Below are positions 9,805 to 16,335 of a stretch of DNA of 64,000 nucleotides, piece after piece. The stretch is taken from positions 62,001-126,000 of the forward strand of contig NZ_VTHK01000017.1 of assembly GCF_009765355.1 (NCBI RefSeq), in the 5' to 3' direction. Both the position numbers and the translations under genes were made by a program. Within the stretch, counting starts at the first letter, position 1, and every line of letters begins with the position of its first letter. The DNA comes from Amycolatopsis anabasis (GTDB lineage: Bacteria; Actinomycetota; Actinomycetes; Mycobacteriales; Pseudonocardiaceae). The notes under the pieces are model-generated. The model saw only the letters and a list, made by a program, of their open reading frames with translations. It did not search any database and was not told the origin of the DNA.

Positions 9805-10218
9805 ATGATGTTCGTTCCGGTGACCAGCATCCTGGTCGACGACCAGGACAAAGCCCTGGCGTTCTACACCGACGTGCTGGGCTTCGTGAAGAAGACCGAC
9901 ATCCCGGTCGGCGGCGCCAAGTGGCTGACCGTCGTCTCGCCCGACGCGCCGGACGGCGTCGAGTTGCTCCTCGAGCCGGACGGCAACCCCGGGATTCAGA
10001 TCGACGGGAAGCCGGCCGCGCAGGTGTACAAGAAGACGCTCTACGACGCGGGCATGCCGTTCACCATGCTCGGCAGCACGGACCTGCAAAAGGACTACGA
10101 GCGGATGACCGAACGCGGGGTCCGGTTCACCCAGGAGCCGACGAAGACCGATTTCGGCGCGCAGGCGGTGTTCGACGACACCTGCGGCAACCTCATCGTG
10201 CTCGTGCAGCAGGACTGA
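9805..10218 (+). CDS. VOC (glyoxalase/bleomycin-resistance/dioxygenase) family protein
   Basis: 137 residues from the ATG at 9805; a second ATG follows at once. The fold-typical N-terminus VPVTSILVDDQDKALAFYTD and the C-terminal DDTCGNLIVLVQQD identify the vicinal oxygen chelate superfamily, whose members bind metal and act on small carbonyl or aromatic substrates or sequester drugs. An upstream in-frame extension to 9742 is rejected because it would run through a plausible promoter (TTGACA at 9713) and SD region. The gene may be translationally coupled to an 11-codon reading frame at 9770-9805. It is followed 5 bp later by an SRPBCC gene, a common pairing in actinobacteria. No specific function can be assigned. 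Confidence 0.85.
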   Translation: MMFVPVTSILVDDQDKALAFYTDVLGFVKKTDIPVGGAKWLTVVSPDAPDGVELLLEPDGNPGIQIDGKPAAQVYKKTLYDAGMPFTMLGSTDLQKDYERMTERGVRFTQEPTKTDFGAQAVFDDTCGNLIVLVQQD

Positions 10219-10223
10219 TCGCG

Positions 10224-10961
10224 GTGGACGAGCGCCGACGCCTGGCCAAGGAGATCGAACTCGCCGCCAACCCGGAACAGGTCTGGCAGGCGATCTCCAC
10301 CCCGGAGGGCATGTCGATCTGGTTCGTGCCGCACGAGCAGGCGGGCGGGGAGATCGAGGCGGACTTCGGCGGCGGCAACACCCAGGCCGGCCAGGTGCTG
10401 GAGTGGGAGCCGGGCAAGCGGGTCGTCTACGGAGCGCCCGGTCCGGACGGCGAACCCCCGATGACGCTCGAGTTCCTGGTCGAGGGCAAGGAAGGTGGCA
10501 CCACCGTGCTGCGGCTTGTCCAAAGCGGATTCTTCGGCGGCGACGACTGGGCGGCCGAGTACGACGGGTTCGGCAAGGGCTGGGACATGTTCTTCCACAA
10601 CCTGGCCGAGTACTTCCGGTACTTCCCCGGGCTGCCGGTGGCCAACGTGGTCGCCACCGGGTTCACCGACCTGCCCGGCGAAACGGTGTGGGCCAAGCTG
10701 ATCGCCCGGCTCGGCGCGGATCCGGCGCTCGGCGAGCGGGTGCGCCTCACCCCGGCGGGCCTCGAACCCATCGAGGGCGTGGTGGACCTGCGCGCCGGGT
10801 CGCTGCTCGGCATCCGCACCGAGCACGGTTTCTACCGCTTCCTGGCCGACGATCTGCACCACATGGTGAGCACGACCCAGTACTTCTACGGCGTCACCGT
10901 GGACCGCGAGTCCCGCGCCGCCGCCTGGCAGTCCTGGCTCGACCACCTCACCAGCGAATGA
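10224..10961 (+). CDS. SRPBCC (AHSA1/START-like) domain protein
   Basis: 245 residues from a GTG. The N-terminal 150 residues follow the Activator-of-Hsp90-homologue/SRPBCC pattern (IELAANPEQVWQAISTPEGM, then FVEGKEGGTTVLRLVQSGF-like strands and WDMFFHNLAEY). The C-terminal 90 residues look like a second, more divergent small-molecule-binding half. The fold has a deep hydrophobic cavity for lipids or polyketide-like ligands. It starts 5 bp after the VOC gene, so the two are one operon. It ends before a strong hairpin at 10978. The ligand is unknown. Confidence 0.85.
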   Translation: MDERRRLAKEIELAANPEQVWQAISTPEGMSIWFVPHEQAGGEIEADFGGGNTQAGQVLEWEPGKRVVYGAPGPDGEPPMTLEFLVEGKEGGTTVLRLVQSGFFGGDDWAAEYDGFGKGWDMFFHNLAEYFRYFPGLPVANVVATGFTDLPGETVWAKLIARLGADPALGERVRLTPAGLEPIEGVVDLRAGSLLGIRTEHGFYRFLADDLHHMVSTTQYFYGVTVDRESRAAAWQSWLDHLTSE

Positions 10962-10977
10962 GAACCGTGCGGGGTAT

Positions 10978-11031
10978 GGGGGTCGTGAGTGTTCCGGCCG
11001 GTTCTAACCGGCCGGAACGCTCACGACCCCC
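10978..11031. terminator. Long near-perfect hairpin after the SRPBCC gene
   Basis: Two 26-base arms (10978-11003 and 11006-11031) around a 2-base loop pair with a single G-T wobble. The arms begin GGGGGTCGTGAGTG and end CTCACGACCCCC. There is no T-run. It can act in both directions and lies between convergent genes. The right arm is also the first copy of the direct repeat described next. Confidence 0.8.
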
Positions 11032-11392
11032 AGTACTTGGTTCCCCTACACGAGACGGTGACCGGCCTGGGCGTGCAGGCGCCGCCTGGCTGCCACCCGG
11101 CAGCTCGTCGCACTGTGGCGGCCAAGAGGGGCCGCAACGAGGCCGTGCTCGTCGGGGTGCCCGGGGGCACCTACCGAAATGGGGAACTCGCAGGACACCA
11201 ATGTGGCTTTCGGGGCGTTGAAGGTACCGAACGCCGCATTGGGTACCTCCGAGCACCACCACCCAGCGCGGTTTCGCACTTTGTCGGCCAAGTGCGGCTC
11301 GTCGAACGGAAACGCCAGGTCACAAGTAGGTGACCAAATGAGAGTCCGCTCTAACCGGTCTGTCCACTCACGACCCCCAGCACCCGGTTCCG
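11004..11392. repeat. Gene-free segment bounded by imperfect 42-bp direct repeats
   Basis: This 431-bp gap between convergent genes (10962-11392) holds no convincing gene. Copy A (11004-11045) and copy B (11351-11392) share CTAACCGG, CTCACGACCCCCAG and GGTTCC in the same order and spacing. Between them is repeat-like text such as ACCGAACGCCGCATTGGGTAC near 11230 and a local GGTGCCC/GGGCACC hairpin near 11156. Copy B ends flush with the stop codon of the next gene (minus strand, 11393). A third, weaker copy of the B-side sequence is at 50521-50554. Confidence 0.6.
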
Positions 11393-12379
11393 TCACGTGT
11401 CCAGGCGGCGCAGCGTGAAGGTGTCGCTGAGCTTCCCGGAGAAGAGGTCACCGAGGCGGCCTTCGAGCACGTAGGTCCCGTGCGGGGTGACCGCCGCCGT
11501 GGTCGGGTCCGCGTCCGGCCACGGCCCGGACCGGGAGACCGTGCGCGCGGTGGCCCAGCCGTCGGGCGAGCGCAGCACCGACACGTGCGGGGTGACGGTG
11601 GCGGCCATGCGGTTGCGCACGACCACCAGGCCGCCGTCGGGGCGCAGCGCGAGCCCGTCCCCGCCGACGATCGGCTCGTCCAGCCGCACCGGCCGGATCC
11701 GCTCCGGGGCATGCGTCGGAACGCGGAACAGGGCGCCCGTGTCGTAGCGCACCACGAGCAGGAAACCGGCCGGATGCCACACGATTCCGTTGGGCCCCAC
11801 GCCGTCCTTGCCCAGCAGATCGGGCCGGGCGAGCAACACCGACGGCCGCCCGGCCGGATCGGCGCGGTGGATCTCACCAGTGGCGATATCGGTGACGTAG
11901 GCGTTCCCCGCCGCGTCCACCACGAGATCGTCGGCGCCGTGACCGGCGCGCCCCGCGGACAGGTCGACCCGGTGCCGCAACGCGCCGGTCGCGAGATCGA
12001 AGACGCCGATCCCGGACTGCCGGTACTTGGTCGCCTCGCTCGTCCTGGCCCCGAACCCGGGATCCTGGTAGGCGGTGAGCACCCGGCCCCGCGCGGCGTC
12101 CACGTGCACGGCGAGCGTGGACACCAGCACGCCGTCGTCGACCAGCGTGCGCACCGAGCCGTCCGGCCGGACCACGGAGATCGTCCCGTGCCGGACCGAG
12201 CCGACGAGGAAGGTTCGCCGGGTCGGGTCCCAGGCGATTCCCTCGGGATGCAGCGCGGGCGCGCAACCGCGGATCACGGCGGGCCAGCCCGCCGCCCGCG
12301 CCGGAACCCCGGCCGCCGCTCCCAGCACGCCCAGGCCCGCCGCGACCAGCACACCCCGGCGCCCCCATCGACCCGCCAC
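11393..12379 (-). CDS. Secreted SMP-30/gluconolactonase-like beta-propeller protein (paralogue 2)
   Basis: 328 residues from a GTG at 12379 with AGGAAGGAG seven bases upstream. The N-terminus has a twin-arginine-like start (GRWGRRGVLVAAG) and a hydrophobic core ending in ARAA, so it is probably exported. The mature part shows repeated propeller strands (ISVVRPDGSVRTLVDDG, GVFDLATGALRHRVDL, LLGKDGVGPNGIVWHPAGFL). This pattern resembles the SMP-30/gluconolactonase/LRE group, but no metal ligand set could be assigned with confidence. It lies 41 bp downstream of a close paralogue in the same orientation, so the two probably arose by tandem duplication and are coexpressed. The substrate is unknown. 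Confidence 0.8.
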   Translation of the reverse strand: MAGRWGRRGVLVAAGLGVLGAAAGVPARAAGWPAVIRGCAPALHPEGIAWDPTRRTFLVGSVRHGTISVVRPDGSVRTLVDDGVLVSTLAVHVDAARGRVLTAYQDPGFGARTSEATKYRQSGIGVFDLATGALRHRVDLSAGRAGHGADDLVVDAAGNAYVTDIATGEIHRADPAGRPSVLLARPDLLGKDGVGPNGIVWHPAGFLLVVRYDTGALFRVPTHAPERIRPVRLDEPIVGGDGLALRPDGGLVVVRNRMAATVTPHVSVLRSPDGWATARTVSRSGPWPDADPTTAAVTPHGTYVLEGRLGDLFSGKLSDTFTLRRLDT

Positions 12380-12420
12380 CGGCTGACTCCTTCCTGAGTG
12401 GTTACCGTCCCCTTCCACTT

Positions 12421-13413
12421 CTACAGGCGGCGGAGGGTGAAGGTGTCGCGGTACTTCCCGGCGAACAGGTCGGCGATGCGGCCCTCGACCACGTAGGTCC
12501 CGTGCGGGGTGACCGCCACCGTGCTGGGGTTCTCGTCCGGCCAGACCCCGGAGCGCGCGACCGCGCGGGCGCTCGCCCAACCGTCGAACGAGCGCAGCAC
12601 CGACACCCTCGACGTCGTGGCGCAGGCGACGTGGTTGCACGCGACCACCAGACTGCCGTCGGGGCGCAGGGCCAGCCCGTCCCCGCCGACGAACGCCTCG
12701 TCCGTGCGCACCACGCGAGCCCGGTGCGGGGCGCGGATCGGGACGCGGACCAGTTCGCCCCGGTCGTACCGGATCGCGAGCAGGAAACCGGCCGGATGCC
12801 ACACGATCCCGTTGGGCCCCACGCCGTCCTTGCCCAGCAGGTCGGGGCGGGAGACCAGCACGGACGCCCGCCCGTGCGGATCGACGCGGTAGATCTCCCC
12901 GGCCGAGACGTCGGTGACGTAGGCGTTGCCGTGCGCGTCCACGGCCACGTCGTTCGTGCCGTGGGCGCCGGGCGCGGCGCCGGGCACCGCGGACAGGTCG
13001 ACCCGGTGCCGCAACGCCCCGGTCGCGAGGTCGAAGACGCCGACCCCGGATTGCCGGTTCTTCGTCGCCTCGCTGGATTTCGTCCCCACGCCGAGGTCCT
13101 GGTAGGCGGCCAGCACCCGCCGCCGCGCGGCGTCCACGCGCACCCCGATCGTGGACACCATCACGCCGTCGTCGACCAGCGTGCGCACCGAACCGTCCCG
13201 CCGCACCACCGAGACCGTGCCGTGCCGCATCGAGCCGACCAGGAAGGTGTGCCGGGTCGGATCCCAGCAGACGCCCTCGGGGTGCAGCGAAGGCGCGCGG
13301 CCGCCGAGGACCGACGGCCACGCCGCCGCGCGGGCCGGGACCGCGGCGACCGTGCTCAGCACGCCGAGTCCCAACGCGACCATGGCGCCGCGGCGCCCCA
13401 TTCGAACCGACAC
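12421..13413 (-). CDS. Secreted SMP-30/gluconolactonase-like beta-propeller protein (paralogue 1)
   Basis: 330 residues from a GTG. A signal peptide-like start (MGRRGAMVALGLGVLS, then VPARAAA) precedes a propeller domain that aligns along its whole length with the following gene. Blocks such as RQSGVGVFDLATGALRHRV, LLGKDGVGPNGIVWHPAGF, EAFVGGDGLALRPDG and FTLRRL are nearly identical. It has a short insertion near VPGAAPGAHG absent from its partner. It carries additional cysteines (CWDPTRH, CNHVACAT) absent from the partner. The gene is first in the pair. Its catalytic role is unassigned; extracellular sugar-lactone or ester hydrolysis is one possibility for this fold. Confidence 0.8.
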   Translation of the reverse strand: MSVRMGRRGAMVALGLGVLSTVAAVPARAAAWPSVLGGRAPSLHPEGVCWDPTRHTFLVGSMRHGTVSVVRRDGSVRTLVDDGVMVSTIGVRVDAARRRVLAAYQDLGVGTKSSEATKNRQSGVGVFDLATGALRHRVDLSAVPGAAPGAHGTNDVAVDAHGNAYVTDVSAGEIYRVDPHGRASVLVSRPDLLGKDGVGPNGIVWHPAGFLLAIRYDRGELVRVPIRAPHRARVVRTDEAFVGGDGLALRPDGSLVVACNHVACATTSRVSVLRSFDGWASARAVARSGVWPDENPSTVAVTPHGTYVVEGRIADLFAGKYRDTFTLRRL

Positions 13414-13542
13414 CGGTGAACTCCCATCAGAATCGAGGCGATCGATCGCGGTTCACTCTGCCCATTTCGGACGGTTCGGGAGCCGGGTGCGGAATCCGTC
13501 TAGTGCTTTTCCCGGTAAGGCCGGGATACGGGAATTTTCCGA

Positions 13543-14100
13543 CTAGGCGCGAACGGCGGCGGAGAGCAGGGTCGCCGCGGCGGCGCGGCTGGTCCGGGCG
13601 GCCGCGGGGTCGCCGGTCGTCGCGGCCACCGCGATCGCCCCGTCGACCAGGGCGAGCAGTTGGCGCGCCAGCGCGGCCGGATCGTCGACGTCCGGCCGGT
13701 CGGTGAGTTCGCGCAGGTACGCGAGCACGGCCTCCTTGTGCTCCCGGACCGCCGCGGCGACCCCGGGCGCTTCCGCGCCGAGCTCGCCGAACGCGTTCAG
13801 GAAGGCGCAGCCGCGGAAACCCGGTTCGCGGAACCACTCGTGCAGCCAGTCGAACACCGCGAGCGGATCGTTCCCGGCGGCTCGCACGTACTCGGCCAGC
13901 CGGGCGCGCCAGCGTTCGTCCCGGCGCCGCAGGTACGCCACGACGAGCCGTTCCTTCGACGGGAAGCACTGGTACAGGCGCTTGAGCGACACCCCGGACT
14001 CCGCGCGGAGGACGTCCATCCCGACCGCCTGGATGCCCCGCGCGTAGAACTGGGCCTCGGCCGCGTCGAGCAACCGGGCGGTGGCTTCCTGGGCATCCAT
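13543..14100 (-). CDS. TetR-family transcriptional repressor
   Basis: 185 residues. The N-terminal helix-turn-helix reads RLLDAAEAQFYARGIQAVGM followed by GVSLKRLYQCFPSKERLVVAYL, typical of TetR. The C-terminal half is helical and has the FRGCAFLNAFGEL stretch seen in the TetR_C/YxaF-LmrA-like subgroup. It is divergent from an NTF2-like gene. The intergenic gap contains two almost identical 16-bp palindromes (14122-14137 and 14156-14171), the nearer one 22 bp from this start. Autorepression and repression of the neighbour are therefore likely. The inducer is unknown. Confidence 0.92.
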   Translation of the reverse strand: MDAQEATARLLDAAEAQFYARGIQAVGMDVLRAESGVSLKRLYQCFPSKERLVVAYLRRRDERWRARLAEYVRAAGNDPLAVFDWLHEWFREPGFRGCAFLNAFGELGAEAPGVAAAVREHKEAVLAYLRELTDRPDVDDPAALARQLLALVDGAIAVAATTGDPAAARTSRAAAATLLSAAVRA

Positions 14101-14121
14101 GAGATCTTCCTCACTGGCGCG

Positions 14122-14137
14122 GAGAACGGTCGTTCTC
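14122..14137. promoter_or_regulatory. TetR operator, copy 1
   Basis: GAGAACGGTCGTTCTC: a palindrome with 7-bp arms (GAGAACG/CGTTCTC). It shares both arms with copy 2, 34 bp away, and lies 22 bp upstream of the tetR ATG. Confidence 0.75.
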
Positions 14138-14155
14138 TAGCCTAGCTCAGGACAG

Positions 14156-14171
14156 GAGAACGAGCGTTCTC
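14156..14171. promoter_or_regulatory. TetR operator, copy 2
   Basis: GAGAACGAGCGTTCTC: same arms as copy 1 with a different centre. It is 22 bp upstream of the NTF2-like ATG, symmetric to copy 1 with respect to the two divergent genes. Confidence 0.75.
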
Positions 14172-14193
14172 CGCGTGCCCACAGGAGGCTCCG

Positions 14194-14652
14194 ATGAATC
14201 CACGCCCGCCGTTCCCGCCCTTCGACGAGCAGGCCGCCCGGCAGAAGGTCCAGGCCGCCGAGGACGCCTGGAACACCCGCGACCCGGAACGCGTCTCGCT
14301 GGCCTACACGCCGGACTCCGTGTGGCGGAACCGCGACCAGTACGTCGTCGGGCGGCCGCGGATCGTCGAATTCCTGCGCGCGAAATGGGAACGCGAGCTC
14401 GACTACGCCTTGCGCAAGGAGTTGTGGGGCTTCCGCGGCAACCGGATCGGCGTGCGGTTCCAGTACGAATGCCGCGACGCCGACGGGCAGTGGTGGCGCA
14501 GTTACGGCAACGAACTCTGGGAGTTCAGCGAGGAAGGCCTGTTGCGCCGCCGGGAGGCCAGTATCAACGACGTCCGGATCGACGCGTCCGAACGCCGCGT
14601 TTTCGGCCCCCGGCCGGAGTCCGAACACGGCCTGCTGTTGCCGGTGTTCTGA
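14194..14652 (+). CDS. NTF2-like protein, DUF1348 family
   Basis: 152 residues covering a single SnoaL/NTF2-like cone-fold domain. It has AEDAWNTRDPERVSLAYTPD near the start and a Trp/Tyr-rich second half (WWRSYGNELWEFSEEGLLRR) characteristic of DUF1348. These small proteins bind hydrophobic ligands or act as isomerases or hydratases, but the DUF1348 reaction is not established. CAGGAGG lies 7 bp upstream of the ATG. It is divergent from a TetR gene with paired operators, so it is probably induced by the TetR ligand. Confidence 0.88.
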   Translation: MNPRPPFPPFDEQAARQKVQAAEDAWNTRDPERVSLAYTPDSVWRNRDQYVVGRPRIVEFLRAKWERELDYALRKELWGFRGNRIGVRFQYECRDADGQWWRSYGNELWEFSEEGLLRRREASINDVRIDASERRVFGPRPESEHGLLLPVF

Positions 14653-14765
14653 CCGCGATACGGGCGGGAATACGTAGCGCTTACCTAGTGTTCCACGGAT
14701 TGTTTTTCGCGCTCCCGAAGCAGATGCTCTCCTTACGGATGCTCTCCCTGCCTCAGGAGTTTCCC

Positions 14766-14942
14766 ATGAAGTTGCGTTACCGTATTTCCGCGATGATCGC
14801 GTTCGCCCTGCTCGCCGTCGGTTTCGGCGCCCCGGCCATGGCCGCGGAAGCGTCCGCCGTCCCGGCGCCGACACCCGTGTTCGACGTTCTGCCGGTCGGT
14901 GACCAGGTGGATTGCTTCAGACCGAGGTGCGGCGGCTTCTAG
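14766..14942 (+). CDS. Small secreted peptide with two C-terminal cysteines (58 aa)
   Basis: The sequence encodes a basic start (MKLRYRIS), a hydrophobic core and an AMA-A signal-peptidase site near residue 26. This leaves a mature peptide of about 32 residues, Pro/Val-rich and ending DCFRPRCGGF. A good SD (CAGGAG) lies six bases upstream of the ATG. The upstream DNA holds a short direct repeat, GATGCTCTCC twice, at about 14723 and 14738. The stop codon overlaps the stop of the convergent glycosyltransferase gene by three bases. No family is recognised. The two cysteines four residues apart could form a disulphide after export. Signal peptide and SD argue for a real gene, but expression is unproven. 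Confidence 0.6.
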   Translation: MKLRYRISAMIAFALLAVGFGAPAMAAEASAVPAPTPVFDVLPVGDQVDCFRPRCGGF

Positions 14943-16192
14943 AGATCGAAAGCGTTCCCGGTGGCGATCTTGGGCCGGCCCAGTTCGGTCTCGGTACCGG
15001 GGCGCGCTCGGCGATAGACCTCGGCGGTGGCCTGAGCGATCCGGCGCCAGTCAAAATCCGCGGCGAGCCGGGAGCGTGCCGTGCGCGCTCGCTCGGCCGC
15101 CGCCGCCCTGTCGGCGAGCACGGTGTCCACCGCGGCGCTCAGCGCGGCCACGTCACCGGGCGCGAAGGCCAGCCCGGTCTCGCCGTCGACGACCACCTCG
15201 CCGAGCCCGCCCGCCGTGGAGGCGACCAGCGGAGCCTGCGCGGCGGCGGCCTCCAGCGCGACGATCCCGAACGGCTCGTAGCGGCTGGGCAGCACGACGG
15301 CGTCCGCGGCGGCCAGCGCCGCCCGCAGGTCGCGGTCGGAGAGGTGGCCGACGAAGTCCACCGCCCGCCGCACCCGCAGTTTCCGCGCCTGCTCGATCAG
15401 CTCTTCCAGGTGGCGGCCCTTCCCGGCGACGACCAGCCGGGTGCCCGGGTGCTCGCGCCGGATGCCGGGCAGCGCGGCCAGCAGGTCCTGCACGCCCTTC
15501 TCCCACTCCAGGCGGCCGAAGTACAGCAGCAGCGGCGCGCCGGACGGGCTGTAGGTCTCGCGCGCGTGCGCGATCTCCGCCGCGGGCACCTGCCAGCTGC
15601 GTTCCTCGATGCCGTTGTGGATGACCGTGATGTCCTCGGCCGTGACCTCGAACAGGTGCGCGACCTCGCGCCGCATCGCCTGCGAGCAGGTGATCAGCTC
15701 GTCGACGCGGTTGGCCAGCCACCACTCCACCGAATGCACCTGCTGGTTGAGCGGGTGGGACAGCCAGCCGGAGTGGCGACCGGCCTCGGTCGCGTGGATC
15801 GTGCCGACCAGCGGCGTGCGGGCGGCCTCGGCGAGCGCGATCGCCGGGTGAGTCACCAGCCAGTCGTGCGCGTGCACCACGTCCGGCTGCCAGCCGCGCA
15901 GCAGTTCGGTGCCCGCGCGGATCATCGCGTGGCCCATGGCCAGGGTCCACGCCACCAGGTCGCGTTCGAAGGTCACGTGCATCGGGTCCTCGGCGACGCG
16001 GATGATCCGCACCCCGTCGACCACGCGATCGGTCTTCGGATGCGTCGAGGCGTCGGTGCCCGCGACGTGGCGGCAGAGCACCACCACCTCGTGCCCGTCG
16101 CGGGCCAGGTGCCGGGCCAGCGCGTGCACGTGCCGGGCCAGGCCGCCGACGACGACCGGCGGGTATTCCCAAGACAACATCAGCACGCGCAT
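14939..16192 (-). CDS. GT4 alpha-(1->4)-glucosyltransferase (Rv3032-like glycogen/methylglucose polysaccharide synthase)
   Basis: 417 residues. The N-terminus MRVLMLSWEYPPVVVGGLA is the glycogen-synthase/GT5-GT4 donor-site signature. DVVHAHDWLVTHPAIALAEA follows, and the C-terminal EX7E motif is in YEPFGIVALEAAAAQ. Length and neighbourhood (a GH57 protein and a methyltransferase nearby) match mycobacterial Rv3032, which elongates the glucan of methylglucose lipopolysaccharide and contributes to glycogen using activated glucose. In mycobacteria the three genes are contiguous; here an exported GH2 gene, an epimerase and a peroxidase separate this gene from the other two. The 3' end overlaps a small secreted-peptide gene on the other strand. 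Confidence 0.9.
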   Translation of the reverse strand: MRVLMLSWEYPPVVVGGLARHVHALARHLARDGHEVVVLCRHVAGTDASTHPKTDRVVDGVRIIRVAEDPMHVTFERDLVAWTLAMGHAMIRAGTELLRGWQPDVVHAHDWLVTHPAIALAEAARTPLVGTIHATEAGRHSGWLSHPLNQQVHSVEWWLANRVDELITCSQAMRREVAHLFEVTAEDITVIHNGIEERSWQVPAAEIAHARETYSPSGAPLLLYFGRLEWEKGVQDLLAALPGIRREHPGTRLVVAGKGRHLEELIEQARKLRVRRAVDFVGHLSDRDLRAALAAADAVVLPSRYEPFGIVALEAAAAQAPLVASTAGGLGEVVVDGETGLAFAPGDVAALSAAVDTVLADRAAAAERARTARSRLAADFDWRRIAQATAEVYRRARPGTETELGRPKIATGNAFDL

Positions 16193-16305
16193 GGGCCGAG
16201 GTTACTCACTAGTCGGTTCGGCGCCGCGCGGGCGGACGCCAGATGGGGTAGCCGCCGTCGGAAAAGCCCGCCAGTTCGCCAGGAACCACCCGAAAAGACG
16301 CTGAC

Positions 16306-16326
16306 AAGGTCGGTGACCTTGGTCAC
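16306..16326. promoter_or_regulatory. Two overlapping palindromes upstream of the GH2 gene
   Basis: AAGGTC-GGT-GACCTT (16306-16320) overlaps GTGACC-TT-GGTCAC (16313-16326), only 10 bp before the GH2 ATG. The position suggests an operator. No regulator gene is adjacent. Confidence 0.45.
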
Positions 16327-16335
16327 TGTTGTTGG

